Assembly (NCBI GenBank): GCA_032718565.1
Contig: JAVGVS010000498.1
Location: 1-64,000 of the forward strand
Direction of reading: 5' to 3'
Source of the DNA: Distichodus sexfasciatus
Taxonomy: Eukaryota; Chordata; Actinopteri; Characiformes; Distichodontidae
DNA: 64,000 bases
In this document: piece by piece, positions 34,328-45,580 of the stretch
Layout: each line of letters opens with the position of its first letter
Numbering within the stretch: position 1 is the stretch's first letter
The notes under the pieces: generated by a model
Databases searched by the model: none
What the model saw: the letters and a program-made list of their open reading frames with translations, nothing else
Told to the model about the DNA's origin: nothing
Program-made: the position numbers and the translations under genes

Positions 34328-37300
34328 ATAAAAGAATGAAAAATTAAAGTAAATTTTATTTAATTTCTTAACAGTTTACAAATATACATTTTTTGCCATT
34401 AAATTATTAACTCGCCAATGTAGATGTGTTCACTGCAGTTTAACAGTGTGAGTTTGTGAAAGGAGACAAACAGAAAAACGGATTTTCCCTGTCTTTTGTT
34501 GTGTGATTATTTAAGCGTTGTGTGATTATTTAATGAAGAAACAGCACATAATACACTTAAAATGGTTTTGGTTGTGAAATTGTGATCAAAATTGTTGTAT
34601 ATTGCAAAAAAAACCCTTAAAACTGAAACTTATATATATAAATTAATAAATACTGTATTAATTAATTAATTAACATGGCCATGTTGACAGATCTCCTTAA
34701 TGAAGCTATGCTCATGATATGTAAATGTGTTAGCTGTAGTATAAAGCCGAACATGTCAGGTAGACACATGAGCGTCCCAGGAGAGTGTGTGTGTGTGTGT
34801 GTCTCCTTCAAGAGGTGATATGGCTCGGACAGAAGGGGAGGGTCTCTCTCTCTCTGTCTCATTCAATAGTCTGCCACCATGCAGTCTGCTGTGGTCAGAT
34901 GAATGGTGAGTCCAGGGACACATTATTGCTTATTGGACAGTGCAGACTGACTGCAGCAGCTCAGCGCCACGGCTTCTGGCACTGCTGCCATACTGCAAGA
35001 CAGGATGTGTATTTGACTTAAGTATTCAACTTAATAGTATCGCGGCGTCGTGGTCCTACGTCGCCTCGGTGCCCCCACCCCCCACCCCTTCCTCCTCCTC
35101 CTCCTCTCGACCCCCTACCCGGCCCATGTGCTCAGCGGAGTTAAAAGAATCTCCTCCTGTCTTTGACCTTAACCTGGAGATTTCTGTAAGAGTGATAAAA
35201 GTGAGTAAATGGTCATTTTAATGAAAATGGTGGAGTTATAAATTTCATTAATACCCGTTCTGACGGCGAATGAGTCTGCAGCTATGCGCCGAGCCCTTTC
35301 GCTCGCTAAAAATTAGGCCTAGAAACTGGATTCTGCCCCGTTTTATGACTCCCGGTTGATGAGTCTGGTTGTCATACTTAAATGAATGTTGGTGCACTTG
35401 GCACATTTACGAACTGAAAGCCGGGCACAGGGATGTTTCGGATTCTCAAAAATCAAAACGGTTCTGCTGAAGATTTGAGCTGCTGGGAGAGGGCCAGTAG
35501 TGGTGTAAAAGCTGGATCCGATTTCTCTTCAGTCGCTCAAACATGGACACAACCCCGCTAAATGTAGATAGTAAATTGAAATGTATTGATACAAATATCT
35601 TTTTGCCTTGTAGTTGATTAAAGTATAAAAGATCAGATTGCTTTTAATATTGGGAGCTGTGAAAGAGTTGAACATTAGGACCATATTGTCTCTAATTTCT
35701 GTTTAAAGATTAAAATGAAACAAATAAATCCATAATTTTATTTATTTTTAATTATCCATGTTTAAAACTCTTCTACAAAATCACACCGTCATTTACCTCC
35801 TTCCAAATTATTGCAATGCCTTTTTTCTAATATAACCCTAATTTGAGAGATTACTTTCTAAATGCAGCCCGTAATTGGCAGCTGTATCACTGCCATATTT
35901 TTTTTTTTTGACCCGTCATAAAATTTTCTTCCCTTTTTATCGCTTTACATGTATTATATTTCTGCCCTTTCTTGTTAAACTCAGTCGCTAGGTTTCCTAA
36001 GACAGCGTGTTTTGGGAACTGGGGATTTGCTGCCGGTTGACAGTAGGCAGGGCTGAACAGGCCGAGTCTCTGCTCGCTGCCAAAGCTCTCATCGCCGTCT
36101 GCGCTGTTTAAGCACATGTGCCACTGGCATTTGCCACGTTTATGATATGTGTATTACAGCGGGAAAACAGCTCGCTGTCTGCTCTTTAAACAGCTCAATT
36201 TGGAGCAAAGCTCAGCCTTTTGGCTCCCTGGCAGCCGGCAGAGTGGCCGAGTCGTATGAAAGCATGTGGAGTAGAGTGCTGAAATGCCCGCGGGGACGTC
36301 TCCAGTAAACAGCCCTCGCATTAGAGAGAGTGAGCGAGAGAGAGAGAGAGCGAGAGAGAGAGAGCGACCGCAGAACCCTGAGACGTGTTCGCTAAACACA
36401 CAATGACAGAAATGACACACTCCAGTCCGCTGTGGACAAACAAAGGTCACCGAGGGAGTAGATGTGTGTTATTTAGCGCACGTGTTAGTCTTTCGTTTTA
36501 CTGGTATTTTGACGCAGGCCGTTTCCGTTGGAATCCGGTAGCTCTAAATGGGAACGATTTGTTTTTTATGTGCTGGTTGCGGAGGGAAGTCTGTAATGTT
36601 TTCACCACTTTTATGTGTTCATTAAATGTCCCGAGCTAGGCTCCGGATGCACAAGTCGACGGGTCTCCGAAGGCCCTTTCCCCTTCTTTACACATTGCTC
36701 AACAACTCGGTTTCGACTCTTTGTTTACTTCAGCTCGCTTAATAAAGACGAGACGCAGACCGGTGGCCGCGTGAGGTGTTGAAAATAAACCCCCTTGGTT
36801 TTTTTTCTTCCACAAAAGGAAATGTTAAAATTAGATTTTTGTTCTCCTCCTTCTCCCCCCCTCCCCACCGTCCTCACCCCCCCGATCTCCTCCCTTAAAC
36901 CTCCCCTGTCATTTTCCATCAGGGACCACTATGCAATTTAATCATGACTAAAATCATTAAAAAAGATCTGAAGATTAGATTATATTGGCATTTGCAAAAT
37001 TATGTAATACATTTACATTACAATGAAGAAATTAAAATAATGCATTTTATCTGTCTGGGGTTTCGAGGAGCTCCACCTGGGGAAATAAGGCTTCCATTCT
37101 CACTGTAATGGAGCGAGTCTCCGCAGCACCAGCAGCAGCAGCCAGGCTCGACGTCGAGGCCTCCAGAGTTGGTGATTTGTGATTATTCCTGTGTCTTCAA
37201 TGCAGTTAACAGTTTTAGAGGGAACACGGATGGTCAAATGTAGGTTACGCCTAAATGAGGTGTGAGAAGTGTGATGTTAGGAGGAGAATCTGGCGCTCAG

Positions 37301-37650
37301 AATGTCTGCTGTGTTCATTACAGCGATGCTCACATGTTGGCTCTTGTCTGTTCTTATGTCTGGCTTCTAAAATGTAATTTAAGTTGCACAATATGTTTTT
37401 GGAGACGTGAGAGAATTTATTGTACTGAAAATTGCAAAACTGTGTACACTCTGTACTGCACTGTACTGGCTGCATTGTGCCGTATGTTAATATTTGTTAA
37501 AATGTAAATGGAAAAAGTGAAAATAGTTTAGAATATTGGTGACGTCACATTATATGTTGTGAAGGATATTTGGAATATTTGTGACGTTTTATTTCAGTAA
37601 GAACTGCCTTTTGGCCTGTTTATCATCTCTTATCCGCCACTCTCTTCCAG
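33816..37650. other. Intronic DNA before exon B, partly repeat-free
   Basis: It holds the (TA)n run, a short (GT)n at about 34785-34802 and a GA-rich run at about 36325-36365. The parts 35150-35460, 35900-36290 and 36400-36950 are complex and repeat-free. At 35203 a GTGAGT follows an open stretch, but no acceptor and no pex14 peptide support an exon there. Confidence 0.4.
34264..34323. repeat. (TA)n microsatellite
   Basis: About 60 bp of uninterrupted AT dinucleotides, able to form a cruciform. Confidence 0.95.
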
Positions 37651-37776
37651 GTCTGTCGGATGAGGAGGTGGATCTGGCCATCCAGCGCTCTGGCAGCACA
37701 GACGAGCCGCTGGCCCTTAGCCCTGTGGGACCCCCACACCTCATGCAGGGCCCACCACTGGCTCCAGTACCGTACA
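37651..37776 (+). CDS. pex14: pex14 internal exon B: end of the N-terminal domain and Pro-rich linker
   Basis: This 126-nt exon is entered and left in phase 1. After the shared Gly codon it reads LSDEEVDLAIQRSGSTDEP, the last helix of the PEX14 N-terminal domain. A low-complexity Pro/Leu-rich linker ending in PPLAPVPY follows and leads to the membrane segment. The acceptor is TTCCAG at 37645-37650 and the donor GTGAGT starts at 37777. The last base (A) joins GT of the next exon to make Ser, giving PYSPPGYRWRDYG across the junction; human has PYSPAGSRWRDYG, so both splice sites are well supported. The linker is poorly conserved with human, as expected for a disordered segment. The preceding intron is 17961 bp, the longest one fully inside the window. 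Confidence 0.95.
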
Positions 37777-37975
37777 GTGAGTACTGTCTGTGCCTGTACC
37801 TGTGTGGCTTCTTCTTCATAACTTCCTGTAGCTTGATACCCAAACCATTTTTGGTACCAAACCATTAACTTTTGTTGGGGAACTTTTGTGGCAGGAACCA
37901 AAAGGTGGAGGTAGAAATCTACAGATACAAACCTGTGATGTCATAACCGTCCAGGGGTGCGTTTCCCAAAAGCAT

Positions 37976-38055
37976 AGTTGCTAACGTATTGCTAACTACG
38001 TTAGCAACACAATGTTAGTCGCTAACGTACACTGTTGTTAGTTGTTAACGTACAT
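37976..38055. repeat. Short patch of TTAGCAAC / GTTGCTAAC words
   Basis: Inverted and direct copies of GTTGCTAACG, CTACGTTAGCAAC, GTTAGTCGCTAACGTACACT and GTTAACGTACAT occur just after GGTGCGTTTCCCAAAAGCAT, a word I recognise from a common teleost repeat. The 13+9-bp array at 29520-31600 uses the same words. Confidence 0.6.
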
Positions 38056-38081
38056 ACTGCATGCCCTATCTGTTGTGAAAG

Positions 38082-38228
38082 CGAGTGATTATTTTGTCAT
38101 CGTGGACACAACAGCACAGCACACAGTGCGCCACAACGAAATGTGACCTCTGCATTTGACCCATCCATGAAGGAGCAGTGGGCAGCTAACAAGGGCAAAC
38201 ACCCTACCGTTACGCCACCACCTGCCCC
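38082..38228 (-). mobile_element. tRNA-derived SINE, copy 7 (-), internally deleted
   Basis: The inverted tail, GTGCGCCACAACGAAATGTG, CCATGAAGGAGCAGTGGGCA and a short inverted head CTACCGTTACGCCACCACCT then GCCCC are present; most of the middle is missing. Confidence 0.82.
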
Positions 38229-39555
38229 CGCTGTTACTCTGTTACAGTGTAAATTGTGACATTAAAACTGACTTACTTTTGGTGATGGTGGTGGGCTGGC
38301 TCAGTGCGGGTGGGGAGTGATGACCGGGTGCAGTGTATCACAGTTTGGTTTTCCCAATTCATGCATGACTTCATTCCCCATTTCCTTCCTCTTTCATTCC
38401 TCTTATTAACAGCCCATTAAAGGGCCACTCCGCGTTAATGTTCCCATTTGATGTTTTAAGTTTCCGCACTAAAACTTAAACCCAGCATGTCAGTTCAAAG
38501 TCATCATCGGAAGGAGGAGAGCACGCCACTGTACGCCGTTCAGGCCGAATTTCCGGCAATCTGCGCACCTTGAACGCCATTACAGGGGCCCCATCATTTC
38601 TGCCCCCGGGTTAGCTTATGGCGGCGGATGACCTCCCTCTTGTAATTAATTCCCCCGCGCGGGGTGACGATACGGCACGGTGCCGGGCGATACCGTGACC
38701 ACTCCATCACGGCAATCTCCGGCACGTGGAGCGTGCGCCGGGGGGCCGGGCGGCCGGCAAGAAGAGGGCCTACTCCGAAACCTGTATCTTTATTACCTGC
38801 GCGGGTTACGAGCGCCGGGACCGGCAGCTGATTTACCAATGCAGAATGAAGTCGGCGTAATGCTTAACCCATATGACAATGATTCCAGATGTATTCCACC
38901 CTCATTTATTGCCACACTGTCCTTGACTCCCTCAGCATCTCATGTTTTGTAATGAAAGCGATGTTGATGGGATGGCCGTGTAGTTAGGCTCCGGTGCCGA
39001 CTCTAGTGGGGGTGTGCGGTGGTGGGGGGTTTATATCAAAACGGCTATAAGAGAAGTGCATAATGAGGTGAGAGCAGGGGGGAGTCTTGTTCGGGGGTCA
39101 GGCCGCAAAGAGGGGGCTACCTGTCTTTGATGTCCTTGTTATGGGGACGACGCACGGAGACCTGCATCCATCTCTGTCGGAGTAATGGATACTCTGATCT
39201 CTATTTTCAGCCTGCAGAAGGACAGTAGGGCCTTCTCTGAACCCAATAAATTTGAGAGGAGATTGGAAAAAGGGGGGAATGGGGCTCGGGCTCAAACCTT
39301 AAGTGACCAAATGAAAAGCAAGCACTAGAATGAGGAGGAGAAAGAGGAGCAAGAGGAGGAGGAGACGGTACTCAGGAAGCGATGGAGGAACTCCAGCTCG
39401 GACCTTGGCGTAAGGCCTTCACGACATTGGATGGATTCGTATCTCCAATTTTCCAGATCCCTCGCTAGTTATAGCTGGACGATAACGGTCACCCGGTTAG
39501 AGTTTGATTAAGGAGTGAGAGAGACAGCTCATGCATCCTATCTCATGAGGAAACG
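38229..39555. promoter_or_regulatory. Repeat-free, GC-richer intronic stretch; candidate regulatory
   Basis: The stretch from about 38560 to 38960 is complex, locally GC-rich (around CCCCCGCGCGGGG), and contains TTGTAATTAATTCC. A purine-rich tract lies at about 39330-39375. No exon or transposon end is seen. Function is an inference. Confidence 0.28.
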
Positions 39556-39783
39556 GGGGGCAGTTGGTGGCGTAACGGCTGGGTGTTCACCCCGTGGTCA
39601 GAAGGTCGCAGGTTCAAATCCAGGGACCGATAAAGTTACCACTGGGGTACTCATGAGCAAGGTACCGTCCTCAAGCACTGCTCATTGTTAGCTGCCCGCT
39701 GCGGATGGGTCAAATGCAGAGCTCACATTTTGTTGTGATGCACTGTGTGCTGTGCTGTGGTGTGTTCAAAATGACAAAATAAA
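39556..39783 (+). mobile_element. tRNA-derived SINE, copy 8 (+), best preserved
   Basis: It starts GGGGCAGTTGGTGGCGTAAC with a plausible A-box and the B-box GGTTCAAATCC near 39612, then GGTACTCATGAGCAAGGTAC, GGATGGGTCAAATGCAGAGC, TTGTTGTGATGCACTGTGTG, and the tail GTGTTCAAAATGACAAAATA. It lacks the acceptor-stem pairing of a real tRNA, so it is a retroposon. Confidence 0.9.
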
Positions 39784-39832
39784 TTCCAAGACAAACCCCC
39801 AGTGCAAGATGGGTCAGTACATCACCTAATAC

Positions 39833-40776
39833 TAGTGGTGGGAATCAGAAACAGGTGTCGACTCAGAACCGGTTCCAGTTGATCAGTTCCATCTGAATTG
39901 TACAACTCCAACTTTTCTCTCATTTCCCAGTTCAACGTTTTCCCGTTTTCCCTAAGTTTTGCGTCGCGGTACATTACACCACACTCTCTGCGACTTTCGA
40001 CCACGAGGAATCATGACGCATAAATGATATGTAAACACGCACTGCGTTTGTTAGCACACAGGACTTTCACTGGGATGTCCAACATTCACTAAAACATTCC
40101 GGTTCAGTTCCATCTTCCAATTTATTACAGACAAAACTTATATTTTAGCTGACAAATATCAAAAACATCCAGCGTTCTGCTCACAGTACAGCCGTTTACT
40201 TGATGTTTATTTATTCCCGACGCGCGTCCACAGCGCTGTTGTGCCGCGGCTCTCATATGGAACGCTCTCGTGGCAAAAATGTACTTCCCTCCCAGAAATA
40301 AGTCAAAAATGAGTTATAGGCCAAAATGAGTCCAAATGCTCAAAAACTGCTAAAACTTTAATATTTCTTCGTTTTCCATTAACTGGAAAATGTTTTTTTC
40401 CCAATCTATAATGTTTGAAACTAAAAAAGATATATAGAAATATACATTTGTTATCAAATAATTTTATTCTATATCCAGATGGATTCCAAATGGATAAAAA
40501 AGTGTTTCCACCTGCACTAACCTTATTGTTCTTCATAGTATTAAGCCAGAGAATGTCTCTGCAGAATAACAACTCTGAATATCAATATGAATGTTCACAG
40601 TCCTGTACAGACATCATTTTCGGAAAAATAAAATGTTGCTTTTGGTGCGGAAGACTGTGTAGAACTACTTTTTCACACTCAAAAAAATGGATAAAAGAAT
40701 TGATAAGGAATTGGATTGATAGGCAGAATCGACAGTGGCGTTGATATTGATCAAGTCTTTTCAATTCCCACCTCTA
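39833..40776. mobile_element. hAT-like non-autonomous element, ends TAGTGGTGGGAAT / ATTCCCACCTCTA
   Basis: 944 bp with 13-bp imperfect inverted ends. Outside the ends the 3'-most five bases of the flanks agree (CCTAATAC and TACAATAC), consistent with a decayed 8-bp duplication. The inner part at about 40120-40300 is related to 52420-52620. The open frames inside are short and unrecognised. Confidence 0.75.
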
Positions 40777-42240
40777 TACAATACCATACTCTGCAGATGA
40801 ATGGTCTTTAATAAGAATTGTTTTGCATGTAGTTGGATAGTGATTAACTGCAGTATATCCATGTGAACTGGAAACATAAGCGATCATCATAAACTGGAGC
40901 ATGAATAGAAAATAGTATTGTGATAATATTTTGAAGCATAACACCCAGCTCTTCCCACCAACACAACCTCATTACCGGCCGCACCTGCCAGACGGTTCAC
41001 TCGAGGTGGTGTTTATCGTTATTTGTTCGTCGTGAAAGGTAAAGAAGACTTCAAGACGAACAGCGCTGACATGCCCGTGGGCTCTGGACGTCACCCGAAA
41101 TCACCTTAACTCAAACTCGGCTTGGTGGATGGCGGAGTGCGTGTCAAATCACGAGAAGTGTCATCCGAAATTTTTCTCTTCTGCTCATTCAGACGTGGCC
41201 ACCTGTTTTTCTCAGAGCGTGTGGAACGTAGATTAAAAAAAAAAAAAGCAAACAGAGACAGATTCGCTAGAAGGTCTGTTGGTGGGCCTCATTATTTGTA
41301 TGCAGTAGAGCAGATTTAGACAAATTACTGCGACACACCTGTTCCCCAGGCTCGGTATGTTACAAAATGGAGCATTTTGTATCTGACATGTTGACCTGCC
41401 ACAGCCAGACTTTGCCTTAATTACCTAGCCGTGGCCATTTGCATGAATATTTTCTTCACCTGTTGCCGAAAGGTTGGCTCAAAGAGAAGCGTCAAGATGA
41501 AAACGTGGCCTTCGAGAAAACGGAACGTCGCTTGAACATTCAATAACCGCCTCGTCATTTGTTTCCTCGTCCTTGAGTGCTCTTAAGGTGTGGTTATATG
41601 TGGAATTCCCTCAATACAACCCCAGTATTACTGTACTTCTTCGTGCGGTGTTTGTGTGCGCTTGTCTTGCTCATTACGCTAAGAAGAGGTTTCGTAAAGA
41701 GCACGAATGTGAGTTTTTTTCTGGGTCAGACGCGTTTTTTTTTCTGTTGCAAAAACGAGCCTGGGGTGATGCGGGAATCATTGATGTGGCATCTGTTTCC
41801 TGACAGATCGAGCTCAGTGCAGGTTTGCGCTTCGTTGTGCTTCAGCTGGGTTTGTGAGAATGAACTACCAAACTATGTTCTTGTGCTAAAAGTGTCGTTT
41901 GCCCTTCGCAATACGTGGCGTCGCTTTAAAGTGACCTCCAGACATTTTTCATCGGGACTTTCCAGAACAGTTGTAGCACTGTAATAATGAACGTCTCACC
42001 TTTTAGCCATGTTGAGTGAAACTTATCCTTTTTCGTTATTTCACTTTTATTGTTACTCATGCACCATTTTTGCACCAACATTGCTTCAGTTTCTGGTCAT
42101 TTCCTTCCAGGCTTTTCTGATGCAGACCTAAAAAGCTGTGATATGAACGTCATGGTTTGACACTGCGGTCGATCCGACCTGCTACAACCACGAAAAACAA
42201 AAGTCATGTTTAATTTCACAATTTACACTGTATCCCGTTA
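40777..42240. other. Unassigned intronic DNA
   Basis: No gene, tandem array or complete element is seen. A 135-codon open frame at 41577-41984 shows no domain or splice context and is not called. Confidence 0.4.
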
Positions 42241-43305
42241 AGGGTGCAGAAAGAAATCGAATCGCGATTCTTTCTCTGCCGATTCAAAATCGAATCATGC
42301 ATTCCAAAAATTGATTCATATTTTCACAGCAGAAGTCATTTAAGGTTGCCTTTCCTATAAAACAGCTCCATACCTTATCTTTTTATTAAACAAACTACAC
42401 AGCCTGATGTTATTGCTCTGATTTACACAACGCCACGTCATCTCTGCTACGTGGTCGCGCGTTTACAATTCTCCTTTGCTCTCTGTACTGCGCAGGGCAC
42501 AGTTCCGTCCTGATGCACGCACACACACACACTAGGGGAGTGCCATATCCTATCGTTCACGCTAATTCCGGGATAAATTTTGATTCTGGGGTAAAAATGA
42601 ATTTTGCGATATTCTCCGTTGGCGGCGTAATGAAATCACATCGTTACACTGCAAACGCAAGTTAACTGAGGCTACATCTGCTGTTTGGTACAGTACATGT
42701 TACACCATTTCATATTTGGCTACAGCACAAAAAAACACAATTTACAAATAAAATAGATCACAGTTGCTAAAGTATTTATTACCTACTACTTATCACACGC
42801 ATGTTAATATAGATTTAATACAGACATCCAAAGTCTCCTGAATATTGCTAGTGGCTTCTTGATGCCCGCAAATGAGAGAAAATCTCCCGGAATCTAGAGC
42901 GAGCGAGTGAACGAGCATGCAGAACACGCCAAACAGAACCAAGGCAAATTCCTCGTATGTGACAACGTTCTTGGCAGTAAATTCTAAAATAGTGTTGCGC
43001 AACTTGTATTAAAAAAAACATACTTAATGCTGAGGATCAGCGTAAATTGTAGTGTGAGAATATTTGTTTTCATGTAAAGCTTTAAACCAGAGAAACACTG
43101 CATATGAATTACTTCTAGAAAATAACATTTGATTCAGGTGATTTTATGTTGATCTGCCACAGTCAAATGGGAAAAGTAACTCAAAACAGCAATCTGGAAA
43201 CAAACGCATACATGTATTTAATTGTGAATTGTTTATGAATCGTGAATCGTTTATTAATTGTGAATCGGAATAGAATCGAATCGTGAGATATTCTGAATCT
43301 TGCAA
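42241..43305. mobile_element. Candidate inverted-repeat element rich in AATCGAATCG words
   Basis: The left end GAAATCGAATCGCGATTCTT and the right-side words TCGAATCGTGAGATATTCTG form a loose inverted arrangement typical of 'ATCGAATC' fish hAT-like elements. The right end abuts the truncated MITE copy. Boundaries and class are uncertain. Confidence 0.45.
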
Positions 43306-43629
43306 ACAGAGAAATCTGCCTTTGAAGTTGACTATCGACGTAGCACTCACAGACGCTTGGTTTGTATTTACGGTAGCCTACGCTGTATTCACAGCCACAC
43401 AGATAGCCTACCTGCGTTAGGTTAACTGAACTCGGGAGACGAAGATGGATTCCGGAGAAATATCTTCACGCTAGTCAACCAGTGGATTTACCGTAAATAT
43501 TGAAGTAGAGCGGTCAAAACAGAAACTTTTAACATTCTGCTGGAATTGAATTCCTCACCTCAAGAAACGGTTGTTTTTCTCAGAAACATCCGTTGCAACA
43601 AGCGACTAGTTTTGCCGTGCAGAGTCGCA
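43306..43629 (-). mobile_element. MITE-like element, truncated copy 3 (inverted)
   Basis: It begins inside the element at GAGAAATCTGCCTTTGAAGT and runs to the terminal repeat GTTTTGCCGTGCAGAGTCGC. About half the element is missing at the left. It directly abuts the Tc1-like element on the right. Confidence 0.83.
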
Positions 43630-45120
43630 TATTATATAGATTCATTACACATAGAGTGAAATATTTCAAGCCTTTATTTCCTGCAGTGTTGATGATTATG
43701 GCTTACAGATAATGTAAACCCAAAATTCAGTGTCTCAGAAAATTAGAATATTACATAAGATCAATAAAAAAAGGAACAGAAATGTCAGGCTTCTGAAAAG
43801 TAGGTTCATTTCCATGCACTCAGTACTTGGTTGAGCCTCCTTTTGCCTGAATTTCTGCATCAGTGCGGTGCGGCATGGAGGCGATCAGCCTGTGGCACTG
43901 CTGAGGTGTAATGGAAGCCCAGGTTGCTTTGATAACCGCCTTCAGGACATCTGCATTGTTGGGTCTTGTGTCTCTCATCGCCCTCTTGTTCAGGTCAGGC
44001 GAGTTTGCTGGTCAGTCAAGCACAGTAACACCATGGTCGTTGAACCAGCTTTTGGTACCTTTGGCAGTGTGGGCAGGTGGACAAGTCCTGCTGGAAAATG
44101 AAATCAGCATCTCCATGAAGCTTGTCAGCAGAAGAAAGCATGAAGTGCTCTAAAATTTCCTGATAGATGGCTGCATTGACTGTGGACTTCAGAAAACACA
44201 GTGGACCAACACCGCTGATGACATGGCACCCCAAATCACCAGTGACTGTGGAAACCTCACACTGGACCTCAAGCAACGTGGATTCTGTGCCTCTCCAATC
44301 TTCCTCCACACTCTGGAACCTTGATTTTCAAATGACATGCAAAATTTACTTTCATCTGAAAAGAGGACTTTGGACCACTGAGCAACAGTCCAGTTCTTTT
44401 TCTCCTCAGCCCAGCCCAGTAAGACGCTTCCGACGTTGTCTCTGGTTCAGGAGTGGCTTGACACGAGGAATGTGACATTTGTAGGCCATGTCTAGGATTG
44501 GTCTGTGCGTAGTGGCTCTTGATGCACTGATGACTCCAGCCTCAGTCCACTCCTTGTGAAGCTCCCCCAAATTCTTGAGTGGATTTTGCTTGACAATCCT
44601 GCGGTTATCCCCGTTGCTGGGGCACCGTTTCCTACCACACTTTCTCCTTCCACTCAGCTTTCTATGAATATGCTTGGATACAGCACTCTGTGAACAACCA
44701 GCTTCTTTAGCAATGACCTTTTGTGGCGTAGCCTCCTTGTGGAGGGTGTCGATGACTGTCTTCTGGACATCTGTCAAGTCAGCAGTCTTCCCCTTGATTG
44801 TGTAGGCTACTGACCCAGACTGAGAGACCAATTAAATGCTCAGGAAACCTTTGCAGGTCTTTTGAGTTAATTAGCTGATTAGGGTGTGACACCATGACGT
44901 TCCACAATATTTTCACAATATTCTAATTTTCTGAGACACTGAATTTTGGGTTTTCATCATCTGTAAGCCATAATCACCAACATTACAAGAAATAAAGGCT
45001 TGAAATATTTCACTCTATGTGTAATGAATCTATATAATATATGAGTTTCACTTTCTGAAATGAGTGACAAAAAATATTGAACTTTTTCACATTTTTCTAA
45101 TTTTGTGAGCTGTACCCGTA
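43630..45120 (-). mobile_element. Tc1-like transposon, left end truncated
   Basis: Long inverted repeats: TATATAGATTCATTACACAT at the left is mirrored by ATGTGTAATGAATCTATATA at about 45018-45037, and CAGTGTCTCAGAAAATTAGA by TCTAATTTTCTGAGACACTG. The right side continues a further ~80 bp to GTGAGCTGTACCCGTA; the matching left outer part is missing where MITE copy 3 begins. It encloses a broken transposase on the minus strand. Confidence 0.9.
43820..44831 (-). pseudogene. Tc1-like transposase, broken
   Basis: The first 140 codons are open on the minus strand from 44831 (MVSQSGSVAYTIKGKTADLT). They include the helix-turn-helix domain (VIAKEAGCSQSAVSKHIHRK) of this DDE/D recombinase family. The frame is lost near 44420, in the segment before NWTVAQWSKVLFSDESKF. 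It shifts again in the middle: CFLKSTVNAAIYQEILEHF and DADFIFQQDL are in a different frame from the parts before and after. The Trp before PANSPDLN is a stop (44012-44014), and the block after SPDLN that normally carries the last catalytic acid is deleted. The end, TPQQCHRLIASMPHRTDAEI and KGGSTKY with a stop at 43820-43822, is clear. Inactive. Confidence 0.92.
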
Positions 45121-45239
45121 TGTCAGCGAGCTCACTTCCTTGTTACGTTTAGAAGCCGCAGGAAACCTTCAAAAATAACGCAATGTTTAATGGTTAATAA
45201 AAATCGTGTTTTTGTTTCCTTCATTTTATTTAATTGTTA

Positions 45240-45385
45240 AAGAATCATTATAAAAGGGGACAAAATCACATTCTTTGACTTGCTCTCGCAACTTTATTGC
45301 AACAAAAAAAACACGCCTAAACCCCCTGCAAATTTTTTCGAAAAGCTGACGCAAAATCAGGCATTTTAGGTCGCAAACAAAACGG
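45240..45385. repeat. Relative of the 22673-22819 short element
   Basis: It shares GCTGACGCAAAATCAGGCAT followed by TTTAGGTCGC with that element (there CTGCTGCAAAATCAGGCATT, TTAGGCCGC). Terminal repeats are not clear. It ends about 110 bp before exon C. Confidence 0.5.
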
Positions 45386-45494
45386 GTCCGCAGAGATGGC
45401 GCTCTCCCTGCAGCCGTCAACGCTGGGATTTGTTTGCCCGCCGGCCGTGGCTCTTGTCAGCTCATCTGCTGTGTTTGTGTGTGTGTCTCTGCAG

Positions 45495-45580
45495 GTCCCC
45501 CTGGTTACAGATGGAGAGACTACGGTGCCCTGGCCATCATCTTGGCAGGAATGGCCTTTGGCTTTCATCACCTGTACCGG
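45495..45580 (+). CDS. pex14: pex14 internal exon C: hydrophobic membrane segment
   Basis: This 86-nt exon runs from phase 1 to phase 0. It encodes PPGYRWRDYGALAIILAGMA followed by FGFHHLYR. The run GALAIILAGMAFGF is the hydrophobic, Gly/Ala-rich segment that anchors PEX14 in the peroxisomal membrane, and the RWRDYG motif just before it is highly conserved in animals. The acceptor is TCTCTGCAG ending at 45494 and the donor is GTATGT at 45581. The Gly spacing in the hydrophobic stretch resembles helix-packing motifs, consistent with the known oligomerisation of PEX14 in the docking complex. Nothing is truncated. A CGT/CAT trinucleotide run lies about 30 bp after the donor. Confidence 0.95.

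Larger units (their letters stand above)
19690..37650 (+). other. pex14: pex14 intron A-B (17961 bp)
   Basis: A GT-AG intron bounded by GTGAGT at 19690 and TTCCAG at 37650. It contains SINE copies, hAT-like elements, the 2.1-kb 13+9-bp tandem array, and several repeat-free stretches that may be regulatory. Confidence 0.93.
37777..45494 (+). other. pex14: pex14 intron B-C (7718 bp)
   Basis: A GT-AG intron in phase 1. It holds two SINE copies, a ~944-bp hAT-like element, a truncated MITE copy and a Tc1-like transposon with a broken transposase on the minus strand. Confidence 0.93.

Noticed and set aside
35120..35210. Possible extra exon ending at the GTGAGT of 35203
   Set aside because: No acceptor was found, the peptide does not match PEX14, and exons A and B already join in phase without it.
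39556..39640. Possible tRNA gene
   Set aside because: A- and B-box-like words are present, but there is no acceptor-stem pairing or proper anticodon arm, and the sequence continues into the SINE body shared by other copies.
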